A DNA stretch of 64,000 nt from Achromobacter aegrifaciens (GTDB taxonomy: Bacteria > Pseudomonadota > Gammaproteobacteria > Burkholderiales > Burkholderiaceae_B), in contig NZ_CADIJY010000001.1 of assembly GCF_902859735.1 (NCBI RefSeq), positions 310,001-374,000 of the forward strand. The letters are read 5' to 3'. Of the stretch, positions 50,142 to 58,054 are shown one piece after another. Within the stretch, counting starts at the first letter, position 1. Each line of letters begins with the position of its first letter. A program made the position numbers and the translations under genes. The notes below the pieces were generated by a model, which saw only the letters and a program-made list of their open reading frames with translations, ran no database searches and was not told the DNA's origin.

Positions 50142-51398
50142 ATTACCGCTGCATCCAACGTCTATACCAGCCCCCGCGTGGCCCCCTTGCTGGTCCTGGG
50201 ATTTGCCAGCGGATTGCCTCTGGCCCTGACCAGCGGCACCTTGCAGGCCTGGGCCACGGTGGAAAACGTGCCGCTGCAGCAGATCGGTTTCCTGACCCTG
50301 GTGGGCAGCGCCTATACCCTCAAGTTCCTGTGGGCTCCCTTGGTGGACCGCTATGCGCCGCCCTTGCTGGGGCGGCGGCGCGGCTGGATGCTGCTGACGC
50401 AGTTGCTGCTTGCCGTGGCCATCATGGCGATGGGCGCCTTGTCGCCTTCGTCCGCCTTGCAGACGCTGGCTCTGCTGGCCGTGCTGGTGGCGTTTCTGTC
50501 GGCCACGCAGGACATTGCTTTCGACGCCTATTGCACGGACGTGCTGCGCAAGGATGAGCGCGGCGCCGGCGCGGCCATCAAGGTCATGGGCTACCGGCTG
50601 GCGATGATCGTGTCGGGCGGGCTGGCGCTGATCCTGGCGGACCAGTGGATAGGCTGGGGCAATACCTATGTGCTGATGGGCGGGCTGATGCTGTTGTGCG
50701 CGTTGGCGACCTTCTGGGCGCCCGAACCCGAGCACGTCGCCCGACCGCCGCGTACGCTGCGCGAGGCCGTGGGCGAGCCTTTGCGGGAATTCTTCACGCG
50801 GCGCGGCGCGCTGGCGGTGTTGCTGCTGATCGTGCTGTACAAGCTGGGCGACGCGTTCGCGGGGGCTTTGTCCACCACCTTCCTGATCCGCGGCGCGGGC
50901 TTCACGCCGACGGAAGTGGGTACGGTGAACAAGGTGCTGGGGCTGGCCGCCACCATCATCGGCGCACTGGCGGGCGGGTCGCTCATGTCGCGCTGGGGCC
51001 TGTACCGGTCGCTGATGGCGTTCGGGCTGCTGCAGGCGGTGTCGAATCTGGCGTACTGGCTGATCGCCGTCAGTCCCAAGAACCTCTGGCTGATGGCCGC
51101 GGGCGTGGGGATCGAAAACCTGTGCGGCGGCCTGGGCACGGCGTCCTTCGTTGGCCTGCTTATGGCGTTGTGCCGCCAGCAGTTTTCGGCGACCCAGTTC
51201 GCGCTGCTGTCGGCGCTGTCGGCGGTGGGCCGGACCTACCTGGCCGGCCCTCTCACGCCGCCGCTGGTGGAAGCCATGGGCTGGCCGGGTTTCTTCCTGC
51301 TGACCGTGGCCATCGCGTTGCCGGGCCTGGTGCTGCTGCATCTGCTGCGCGGCACGATAGAAACCATGGAGAAGCAGGGCGATCAGGCCCCGGCTTGA
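50142..51398 (+). CDS. ampG: AmpG-like muropeptide MFS transporter, possible ATT start
   Basis: The protein is a 12-helix MFS member with 'LVLGFASGLPLALTSGTLQAWATVENVPLQQIGFLTLVGSAYTLKFLWAPLVDRY' and 'FLSATQDIAFDAYCTDVL', both typical of AmpG, which imports anhydro-muropeptides for cell-wall recycling. The only good ribosome-binding site (TAGGAGA, 50130-50136) precedes an ATT at 50142 (ITAASNVYTSPRVAP...), and a TAG stop at 50130-50132 blocks any earlier start. The first canonical start is a GTG at 50178, which lacks a ribosome-binding site and would cut into the first helix. I take ATT as more likely, giving ~418 residues. Confidence 0.85.
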   Translation: MTAASNVYTSPRVAPLLVLGFASGLPLALTSGTLQAWATVENVPLQQIGFLTLVGSAYTLKFLWAPLVDRYAPPLLGRRRGWMLLTQLLLAVAIMAMGALSPSSALQTLALLAVLVAFLSATQDIAFDAYCTDVLRKDERGAGAAIKVMGYRLAMIVSGGLALILADQWIGWGNTYVLMGGLMLLCALATFWAPEPEHVARPPRTLREAVGEPLREFFTRRGALAVLLLIVLYKLGDAFAGALSTTFLIRGAGFTPTEVGTVNKVLGLAATIIGALAGGSLMSRWGLYRSLMAFGLLQAVSNLAYWLIAVSPKNLWLMAAGVGIENLCGGLGTASFVGLLMALCRQQFSATQFALLSALSAVGRTYLAGPLTPPLVEAMGWPGFFLLTVAIALPGLVLLHLLRGTIETMEKQGDQAPA

Positions 51399-51414
51399 AG
51401 CCGGCGGGTCCAAA

Positions 51415-51442
51415 AAAAAACGGCGCCGAGGCGCCGTTTTTT
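51415..51442. terminator. Bidirectional terminator between ampG and the Usp gene
   Basis: CGGCGC (51421-51426) pairs with GCGCCG (51431-51436) around CGAG, flanked by a run of A on the left and six T on the right. It ends the plus-strand ampG transcript and, read on the other strand, the minus-strand universal stress gene. Confidence 0.92.
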
Positions 51443-51459
51443 AATGGCCGGACCGGGGT

Positions 51460-52329
51460 TTATTCCTCGCCGAGCAACCTGACGATCAGCACGTCGCTGG
51501 GCAGCGACTCCAGCAGCCGTTCGGCCACGCTGCCGATGGCGGTGCGCAGGATGCCGGTGCGGCCATGGGTGCCCGTCACGACCAGATCGGAACGGTGGTT
51601 GAAGGAGTATTCCGACAGCACGGTTTCCGGCTGGCCGCATTCCAGCACCACCTTGGGTGCGGCGACCTGGGCGAGTTCGGGCGTTTCGGCGATGAAGTCC
51701 TGGGCGCTCTGCTCGGCCGCCTTGTAGAAGCTGCGCGTGATGGCGTCATCCGGCGTGTTCTTGCCCTGGAAGGGGACGTCGTAGGAGTGGAACAAGGTCA
51801 GGTCCGCGTTCGGCACCAGGTGCAGCGCGGCGCGCAGCGCCTGGCGCGAGCCGGCGGAGAAGTCCGTGGCGACCAGCACGTCGCGGTAGGGCCGGCGCGG
51901 ACGGGTCTTGACCACCAGTACGGGCTGGCGTGCCTGGCGGGCCAGCTTTTCGACCGTGGTGCCCAGCAGCAGGCGGCCCAGGGTTTCATCGCGCGCGGTG
52001 CCGGTGACGATCAGCGAGCAGCCGTAGCTGTCGGCGGTTTCCATGATGCGGACCAGCGGATCGCCGCTGACCACCACCACTTCGGTCGCCACGTCGGCGG
52101 CGGCCAGGTCCTCGGCCAGCTCGCGCTCGGCCAGCGCCTTGTGGTCCGTCGACAGGCGCCGCCACACGGGCGTGGTCAGGCGAGCCGGCGTGGCATGGGA
52201 TTCCATGACATGCAGGACGATGAGCTTGGTGTTGAGTTCCTTGGCCAGCTGCAGCGCGCGGTCCAGGGCGCGGTCGCCGCGCGCGCTCAGGTCGGTCGCC
52301 AACAGGATGGGGCCAGTTTGCTGTGTCAT
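51460..52329 (-). CDS. Tandem universal stress protein (two UspA domains)
   Basis: The ATG at 52329 with GGGAGAG upstream gives 289 residues; the frame open to 52491 is not coding beyond that. Domain 1 (about 5-145) ends 'SLIVTGTARDETLGRLLLGTTVEKLARQARQPVLVVK'. Domain 2 (about 148-289) ends 'DLVVTGTHGRTGILRTAIGSVAERLLESLPSDVLIVR', with the ATP-binding pattern G-x2-G-x9-G-S intact only in the second. It is a cytoplasmic stress protein; the tandem form is common. Confidence 0.94.
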   Translation of the reverse strand: MTQQTGPILLATDLSARGDRALDRALQLAKELNTKLIVLHVMESHATPARLTTPVWRRLSTDHKALAERELAEDLAAADVATEVVVVSGDPLVRIMETADSYGCSLIVTGTARDETLGRLLLGTTVEKLARQARQPVLVVKTRPRRPYRDVLVATDFSAGSRQALRAALHLVPNADLTLFHSYDVPFQGKNTPDDAITRSFYKAAEQSAQDFIAETPELAQVAAPKVVLECGQPETVLSEYSFNHRSDLVVTGTHGRTGILRTAIGSVAERLLESLPSDVLIVRLLGEE

Positions 52330-52551
52330 ACGTTCTCTCCCGGTTGTGGTTGGACCGCCGACTCCCGCGTGCGTCGCTCCAGCCGTTCCGCCCTCGCGGG
52401 CCTTATCCCCATTCTCGCGCGGCTGCGCGGAAGGGGACTTGATAGATATCAACGCAAAGTCGAGGGTAAGGGATGGCGGGCGCGCAGGCAATGGCCGTCC
52501 GCTACCCCGCCGCCTTAATACAATGGGGCCAGTTCAACTCCCTGCCTGCCC

Positions 52552-53190
52552 ATGTTTCCGGATCTGTCTCCCGCCTTGCTGCACACGCTGTATCTTGTCG
52601 CCATCGTGGCGGAAGCGATGACCGCGGCGCTTTCGGCCGGCAGGCGCGACATGGACTGGATGGGCGTCTGCATCATTGCCTGCGTGACGGCCCTGGGCGG
52701 CGGTTCCCTGCGCGACGTGCTGCTGGGTCATTACCCGCTGACCTGGGTGGTTCATCCCGAATACCTGTGGATGACGGCGGGCGCGGCGATCTTTACGGCC
52801 CTGATCGCGCCCGTCATGCGGCGCCTGCGCAGCCTGTTCCTGCTGGCCGATGCGCTGGGCCTGGTGGCGTTCACGGTCATCGGCTGCCAGGTGGCGCAGC
52901 TGATGCAGCTGCCGATCACGGTGGTGCTGATCAGCGGCATGATCACCGGCTGCGCCGGCGGGGTGCTGCGCGATGTGCTGTGCAACGAGGTGCCGCTGCT
53001 GTTCCGCAAGGAGCTCTATGCCAGCGTGTCCTTCGTGACCGGCGGGCTGTACCTGGGCTCGCAGGCCTTGGGCCTGTCCGCCAACGCCGCGGTGCCGATC
53101 GCGCTGGCCGCGGGCCTGGCGGTGCGCCTGCTGGCCCTGCGCTTCAATTGGCAGATGCCGAAGTTCGTGTATCGGGACGACTGGGACTGA
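52552..53190 (+). CDS. TRIC-family (UPF0126) trimeric cation channel homologue
   Basis: The 212 residues hold about seven membrane helices in two repeats, each with the hallmark glycine/arginine motif: 'TALGGGSLRDVLLG' and 'TGCAGGVLRDVLCNEVPLLF'. Prokaryotic TRIC proteins form homotrimeric potassium-permeable channels. It is divergent from the Usp gene (222 bp gap) and followed by a GntR gene after 109 bp. Confidence 0.92.
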   Translation: MFPDLSPALLHTLYLVAIVAEAMTAALSAGRRDMDWMGVCIIACVTALGGGSLRDVLLGHYPLTWVVHPEYLWMTAGAAIFTALIAPVMRRLRSLFLLADALGLVAFTVIGCQVAQLMQLPITVVLISGMITGCAGGVLRDVLCNEVPLLFRKELYASVSFVTGGLYLGSQALGLSANAAVPIALAAGLAVRLLALRFNWQMPKFVYRDDWD

Positions 53191-53299
53191 AGCAGGGCGG
53201 CAGGGCGCTCTGCAACAATTTTCTTATTTATGTTTCAAGAGATTTCTAGTATCTTCACGAAGTCTCATACCATGCATTGCGCAGTACAAGGGGAGCCGA

Positions 53300-54001
53300 T
53301 TGGACGTCAAAGCGCCCGCCACGATTCCGTATTTCCTGCAGGAACAGATTCGTGAATTGATCGTGGACGGCACCATCCGTCCCGGCCAGCCGCTGCGCGA
53401 ACAGGAGCTGGAGCAGCGTTTCGGCACCAGCCGCAGCCCGATCCGCGAAGCGCTGCGCCTGCTGGAGCTGAGCGGCCTGGTCACCCATATCCAGCGCAAG
53501 GGTTTCAGGGTCACCCTGTACACCGAGGCGCAAATCCGTCATCTGTACCAACTGCGCGCCGAACTCGAGGCCTATTGCATCCGCCAGGCGGCGGAAGCGG
53601 CCGACCAGGCGCCGCTGCTGGCCGAGCTGCGCCTTCATGACGCCGCCATCGGGGCGGCATTGGCGTCGGGCGATGGGCGCGCCGCCATTGCCTCGGCCTG
53701 CGCGTTCTATCTGGCTGCGGCCCGCAGCACGGGCAATACCCCGCTTGCGGGCATGCTCAGCAAGCTTTACGAGCAGATCGAACCGTTGCGCTACCTGTTG
53801 GCCAGGCAGGCGCTGCCGTTCACCGGCATCCAGGCCTGCACCAGCGGCGTTATCGAAGCGTTGGCCGGCCGCGACGTCGAGCGCGCTGCCAACCTGACGC
53901 GCAGCTATCTGGCGGACGTGCTGCCCAGCGTGGCGCAGGCGTATCGCCAGGCCGCGCTGCAGGACGCGGAAGAACCGCAGCCGCGCTACGCACGCGCCTG
54001 A
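53300..54001 (+). CDS. GntR-family transcriptional regulator, FCD subfamily
   Basis: A TTG at 53300 behind GGGGAG gives 233 residues. The winged HTH is 'IPYFLQEQIRELIVDGTIRPGQPLREQELEQRFGTSRSPIREALRLLELSGLVTHIQRKGFRV'; an FCD effector domain follows ('QIRHLYQLRAELEAYCIRQAAEAADQ'). It is convergent with pxpA (25 bp between stops). Control of the pxp operon is possible but is not shown by promoter geometry. Confidence 0.9.
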   Translation: MDVKAPATIPYFLQEQIRELIVDGTIRPGQPLREQELEQRFGTSRSPIREALRLLELSGLVTHIQRKGFRVTLYTEAQIRHLYQLRAELEAYCIRQAAEAADQAPLLAELRLHDAAIGAALASGDGRAAIASACAFYLAAARSTGNTPLAGMLSKLYEQIEPLRYLLARQALPFTGIQACTSGVIEALAGRDVERAANLTRSYLADVLPSVAQAYRQAALQDAEEPQPRYARA

Positions 54002-54026
54002 GCCGGCCGCGCCTCGCCGGCCGCGC

Positions 54027-54794
54027 CTATTCCCTCGGTGGGGTGCGGACTTCTATGCCGGCCTGTTCCAGCGCCTTGCGGATGCCGTCGGCGAAGATCA
54101 GCGCGTTCGGCTGGTCGCCATGGATGCACAGCGTGTCGGCCTGCACCGCCACGTCCTTGCCGTCCACCGAACGCACCTTGCCTTCGCGCACCATGCGTAC
54201 TACCTGCGCCACCGCCTGATCCAGGTCTTCGATCATCGCGCCAGCGCGGCTGCGCGGCGTGAGCGAGCCGTCGTCCTGGTAGGAGCGGTCGGCGAAGACC
54301 TCGTTGGCGGCGGCCAGGCCGATGGAACGGGCCGCGTCGATCAGTTTGCTGCCGGCCAGTCCGTACAGGATCAGCGAGGCGTCCACGTCCTTGACCGCCT
54401 GGCAGATCGCGTGCGCCAGCCCTTCGTCCTTGGCGGCCATGTTGTAAAGCGCGCCGTGCGCTTTCACATGGTGCAGCCGCGCGCCTTGCGAGGCGGCCAC
54501 GCCGGCCAAGGCGCCGATCTGGTAGACCACGATGTCGTAGGCTTCGTCGGGGCTGATCTGGATGACGCGGCGTCCGAATCCGGCCAGATCCTGCAGGCTG
54601 GGGTGCGCGCCCAGCGCCACGCCGCGCGCCAGCGCGGCCGCCACAGTCTTGCGCATGGTGGCCGGGTCGCCGCCATGGAAGCCACAGGCGATATTGGCGG
54701 AGCTGACGAACTGCAGCACCGCGGCGTCGTTGCCCATGGTCCAGGCGCCATAGCTTTCGCCCATGTCGCAGTTCATGTCGATGCGGGTGGTCAT
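54027..54794 (-). CDS. pxpA: 5-oxoprolinase subunit PxpA (LamB/YcsF family)
   Basis: The 255 residues show the family marks 'IDMNCDMGESYGAWTMGNDAAVLQFVSSANIACGFHGGDPATMRKTVAAALARGVALGAHPSLQD' and 'VKAHGALYN', with 'CIHGDQPNAL' near the end. With PxpB and PxpC it cleaves 5-oxoproline (pyroglutamate) to glutamate using ATP. It is the last gene of the leftward pxpB-pxpC-pxpA operon, 13 bp after pxpC. The order differs from the E. coli pxpB-pxpC-pxpA unit only by the preceding VOC gene. Confidence 0.95.
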   Translation of the reverse strand: MTTRIDMNCDMGESYGAWTMGNDAAVLQFVSSANIACGFHGGDPATMRKTVAAALARGVALGAHPSLQDLAGFGRRVIQISPDEAYDIVVYQIGALAGVAASQGARLHHVKAHGALYNMAAKDEGLAHAICQAVKDVDASLILYGLAGSKLIDAARSIGLAAANEVFADRSYQDDGSLTPRSRAGAMIEDLDQAVAQVVRMVREGKVRSVDGKDVAVQADTLCIHGDQPNALIFADGIRKALEQAGIEVRTPPRE

Positions 54795-54807
54795 GGCAAA
54801 TTCCTTT

Positions 54808-55803
54808 CTAGGCGAGGAGCGCGCGCAACGGCGCCAGCGCGTCCTGCAATTGCGTGAAGGCGCGCTCGCGTTCGCCGTCCAGGCGCTGCGCTTCTTCCAG
54901 TTCGATCAGTTGGAAGCGCAGCGTCTGGCCCGGTGCGCACTGCGCCAGGACGGGCAGGTCCACCGTGGCGATCTGCGCGATCTTGGGGTAGCCGCCGGTG
55001 GTCTGCCGGTCGGCCATGAGGATGATGGCCTCGCCGCCCGAAGGCACCTGCACGGTGCCGAAACACGCGGCTTCCGACAGCATCTGACGCGGCTGGCTCA
55101 TGGCCAGCGCGGGGCCCAACAGGCGGTAGCCCATGCGGTCGGACTGCGGGCTGATGCGGAACTCCGCGCCGCCGCCAAAGGCCTGGCGGGTGGCCTCGGA
55201 GAATTCCTCCCAGTGCATGCCGGGCAGGAAACGGATGAACTCGCGGCGCTTGGCGCCCAGCGCCGCCGGCAGGTAGACGCGCTGGTTCCACAGCGCTTCC
55301 TGCAAGGCGTCGAGGTCGCGGCCAGCGGCCAGCGGCGCATGCAGCGGCACCTGGTCGCCCTTGGCCAGCGCGCGTCCCTGGAAGCCGCCGAAGCCGCTGC
55401 GCAGGTAGGTGCTTTCGCTGCCCATGACGCGCGGCAGCGCAAAGCCGCCGTGCACCGCGAGATAGCCGCGCACGCCCACGGCCGGCCTGGCGCCGAAGGC
55501 CAAGGTGTCGCCCGTCCGCGCCACCAGCGGGCGGTGGACGGGAATGTCCTGGCCGTTGAGCGTGGCGCCAAGGTCGGCGCCAGCCAGCGCGAAGCAGGCC
55601 GCGGCGTCAAAGCGCAGGGTAGGACCCGTCAGGGTTATTTCCAGCGTGGCGTGTTCGTCTTGATTGCCGGCCAGCGCGTTGGCCAGCCGGTGCGCGCGCT
55701 CGTCCATGGCGCCCGCGGCGGGGATGCCCTGATGCTGGTAGCCCTCGCGGCCGCGGTCCTGGAAGCTGGACAGCATGCCGGGCTTGATCACGGTCACGCT
55801 CAT
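54808..55803 (-). CDS. pxpC: 5-oxoprolinase subunit PxpC (KipA/biotin-dependent carboxyltransferase fold)
   Basis: The 331-residue length is normal. It opens 'VTVIKPGMLSSFQDRGREGYQHQGIPAAGAMDERAHRLANALAGNQDEHATLEITLTGPTLRF' and carries 'YLAVHGGFALPRVMGSESTYLRSGFGGFQGRAL' and 'DRQTTGGYPKIAQIATVDLP'. It is the partner of PxpB in the 5-oxoprolinase complex. It overlaps pxpB by 4 bp, so the two subunits are translationally coupled. Confidence 0.95.
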   Translation of the reverse strand: MSVTVIKPGMLSSFQDRGREGYQHQGIPAAGAMDERAHRLANALAGNQDEHATLEITLTGPTLRFDAAACFALAGADLGATLNGQDIPVHRPLVARTGDTLAFGARPAVGVRGYLAVHGGFALPRVMGSESTYLRSGFGGFQGRALAKGDQVPLHAPLAAGRDLDALQEALWNQRVYLPAALGAKRREFIRFLPGMHWEEFSEATRQAFGGGAEFRISPQSDRMGYRLLGPALAMSQPRQMLSEAACFGTVQVPSGGEAIILMADRQTTGGYPKIAQIATVDLPVLAQCAPGQTLRFQLIELEEAQRLDGERERAFTQLQDALAPLRALLA

Positions 55804-56537
55804 GGCCGGGCTCCCCGGATGCGGTTGAAGTCCTCGGGGCTGATGGGCACGAAGCGGACCGAGTCGCCGGGTTGCAGCAGGGCGGCGGGTTCGCGGGCCG
55901 GGTCGAACATGGTGAGCGGCGTGGCGCCGATGATGTTCCAGCCGCCGGGCAGGCGGTTCGGGTAGATCACGGTCTGCCGGTTGGCGACCGCCACGGCGCC
56001 GGGCGGCACCGCGGTGCGCGGCGAGGCGCGGCGCGGGATATTCAGTTTTTCGTCGTGCACGCCCAGATAGGCGTGGCCGGGCGCGAAGCCCAGCATGAAG
56101 ACCATGCTGCGCGGCTGGCTGTGCAGCTGGATGACGCCTTCGGGAGTGAGGCCGGCGGCGTCGGCCACTTCGGCGAGGTCGGGGCCATGTTCGCCGCCGT
56201 AGCAGACCGGGATGTCGATCTCGCGTCCGCCCAGGGCGTCCGCGGCGATGCCTTCGGACAATAGTTGTCCGATGCGCTCGGCCAGTTGCGGGTAGGTGGG
56301 GCCGCCGCTGGCGCCGGGGCGGTAATGCACCGCCACCGCGACGAAGGAAGGCACCACATCGGTCACGCCGGCAAGCCGCGCGTCGCGCAGCTTGCCGGCC
56401 GCGGCCAGACAGGTCCTGCCGACATCGGCGTCGATCTGGTCGCCAAAGGAAACGATCAGGCAGCGGTCACCCTGGGGCAGGATGCGCCAGGAGGTTTCGG
56501 CCGGAGAAGGAGGTTCTGAATTTGCGTTCAACGACAC
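55800..56537 (-). CDS. pxpB: 5-oxoprolinase subunit PxpB (KipI family)
   Basis: The 245 residues contain 'WRILPQGDRCLIVSFGDQID', 'IDIPVCYGGEHGPDLAEVADAAGLTPEGVIQLHSQPRSMVFMLGFAPGHAYLGVHDEKLNIPRRASPRTAVPPGAVAVANRQTVIYPNRLPGGWNIIG', the classic KipI/PxpB text. It comes 18 bp after the VOC gene and overlaps pxpC. A role in removing damaged glutamine or glutathione products (5-oxoproline) is known for the family. Confidence 0.95.
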   Translation of the reverse strand: MSLNANSEPPSPAETSWRILPQGDRCLIVSFGDQIDADVGRTCLAAAGKLRDARLAGVTDVVPSFVAVAVHYRPGASGGPTYPQLAERIGQLLSEGIAADALGGREIDIPVCYGGEHGPDLAEVADAAGLTPEGVIQLHSQPRSMVFMLGFAPGHAYLGVHDEKLNIPRRASPRTAVPPGAVAVANRQTVIYPNRLPGGWNIIGATPLTMFDPAREPAALLQPGDSVRFVPISPEDFNRIRGARP

Positions 56538-56555
56538 GAAACCTGTAGAGACGGA

Positions 56556-56987
56556 TTACTTGGCGAACAGGGAATCCAGGTTCTTGAACGCCTTGAATTC
56601 CAGCGCGTTGCCCGACGGATCCAGGAAGAACATGGTGGCTTGTTCGCCCACTTCACCCTTGAAGCGGATGTAGGGCTCGATGACGAATTCGGTGCCGGCG
56701 TCGGTCAGACGCTTCGCCATCGCTTCCCATTGTTCCATGGAAAGCACCGCGCCGAAATGGCGCACCGGCACATTGTGCGAGTCCACGGCGCTGGTGGCCT
56801 TGTGGCCGCATTCGCCGGGAGCCAGGTGGGCGACGATCTGGTGGCCGTAGAAGTTGAAGTCGATCCATTCGGGCGAGCTGCGGCCCTCCGGACAGCCCAG
56901 TTTTTCGCCATAGAAGGCGCGGGCTTCGGCCAGGTCGCGGACCGGGAAGGCGAGGTGGAACGGCGGCAGGTTGGTTTGAGCGGTCAT
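56556..56987 (-). CDS. VOC-family (glyoxalase/bleomycin resistance-like) protein
   Basis: The ATG at 56987 with GGAG upstream gives 143 residues; the frame open to 57062 is intergenic. Text: '[46 protein letters not shown]', '[18 protein letters not shown]' and '[28 protein letters not shown]'. The metal ligands of VOC enzymes (His, His, Glu) are present, so it is probably an active metalloenzyme. It is the first gene of the pxp operon, which suggests a linked substrate; none is known to me. Confidence 0.9.
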   Translation of the reverse strand: MTAQTNLPPFHLAFPVRDLAEARAFYGEKLGCPEGRSSPEWIDFNFYGHQIVAHLAPGECGHKATSAVDSHNVPVRHFGAVLSMEQWEAMAKRLTDAGTEFVIEPYIRFKGEVGEQATMFFLDPSGNALEFKAFKNLDSLFAK

Positions 56988-57079
56988 GGAAGGCTCCGGG
57001 TCAGGCAAAGAAAAAATGATCAGTCGGATTGCGAGCCATCGCAAGTTTGGACGGCCTAGCATCGATGGGTAGTTTAGGT

Positions 57080-57104
57080 ATTGTTTTTTTGATTGAAAAA
57101 CGAT
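57080..57104. promoter_or_regulatory. Candidate LysR binding site between the VOC-pxp operon and LysR
   Basis: ATTGTTTTT (57080-57088) and AAAAACGAT (57096-57104) form an inverted repeat with eight of nine pairs and a seven-base spacer, in an A/T-rich 150-bp divergent gap. This is where a LysR protein would bind to control both itself and the leftward operon. Confidence 0.5.
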
Positions 57105-57137
57105 ATTTTTTGCTACTTAGCATCGAAATAATTGATC

Positions 57138-58004
57138 GTGATCAAAGAGTTCAAGACCTTCATCGCCGTGGCGCGGGACGGCACCTTTACCGGCGCCGGC
57201 GCCCGGCTGGGCCTGACCCAGTCTGCCGTCAGCGCCCAGATCAAGCGCCTGGAGGATTACCTGGGCGGGCCGCTGTTCGACCGTAGCGCGCGCGCCGCGG
57301 TGCTGAATGCGCACGGCCGCGAAGTGCTGCCGCAGGCGGAAGAACTGGTCGCCATGGCCGAGCGGATGATTACAGCTGGCGGGGCGGGCCATGTCAGCGG
57401 CTTGCTGCGCATCGGCGCCATCGCGTCGGTGCAGCAGGACCTGCTGGCGCGCGCGCTGGGCGGATTTCGCGCGGTCTATCCGGATGTGCGGGTGCGCATC
57501 GTGCCAGGCGTGTCGCTGTCGCTCCTGGGGCAGGTGGATGCGGGCGAGGTGGACATGGCCATGCTGATCAAGCCGCCCTTCGCTCTGCCGCCCGAACTCG
57601 GCTGGCAGCCCCTGCTGCGTGAACCGGTGATGTTGGCCATGCCCGCTTCCATGCCCATCGCGCCCTGGCGCGAACTGCTGGCAAGCCAGCCCTTCATCCG
57701 CTACGACCGCGCGTCATTCGGCGGGCGCGTGGTGGACCTGTTCCTGAAGAAGCAGCGCATCCCGGTGCGCGAGGCTGTGGAGCTGGACGAGATCGACGCC
57801 ATCGCCAACATGGTGCGGTTGGGGCTGGGCGTGGCGCTGTTGCCGCAGCTGCGGCGGCTGGACATGACCGGCTTGCGGCTGTTGCCGCTGGGGGAGGCGG
57901 CGTTCCACCGCGAGATCGGCCTGATAGGCCGGCTGCCGTTCGATGCCGGCAGCGTGCAGGAGAAGATGGCGGAATGCCTGGCGGCCGCCGCGGCAGAGTC
58001 TTGA
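57138..58004 (+). CDS. LysR-family transcriptional regulator, likely controller of the pxp operon
   Basis: A GTG at 57138 (VIKEFKTFIAVARDGTF...) is the probable start; a TTG lies two codons before. About 288 residues. The HTH is 'FIAVARDGTFTGAGARLGLTQSAVSAQIKRLEDYLGGPLFDRSARAAVLN', with an effector domain after residue ~90 ('GLLRIGAIASVQQDLLARALGGF'). It is divergent from the VOC-pxpBCA operon with an inverted repeat between them, the usual arrangement for a LysR activator and its target. Confidence 0.92.
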   Translation: MIKEFKTFIAVARDGTFTGAGARLGLTQSAVSAQIKRLEDYLGGPLFDRSARAAVLNAHGREVLPQAEELVAMAERMITAGGAGHVSGLLRIGAIASVQQDLLARALGGFRAVYPDVRVRIVPGVSLSLLGQVDAGEVDMAMLIKPPFALPPELGWQPLLREPVMLAMPASMPIAPWRELLASQPFIRYDRASFGGRVVDLFLKKQRIPVREAVELDEIDAIANMVRLGLGVALLPQLRRLDMTGLRLLPLGEAAFHREIGLIGRLPFDAGSVQEKMAECLAAAAAES

Positions 58005-58054
58005 GCCGTTTGGCGGGCGGCGCATGACGCGCTGCCCGCCACGGCGGCGGTGGC

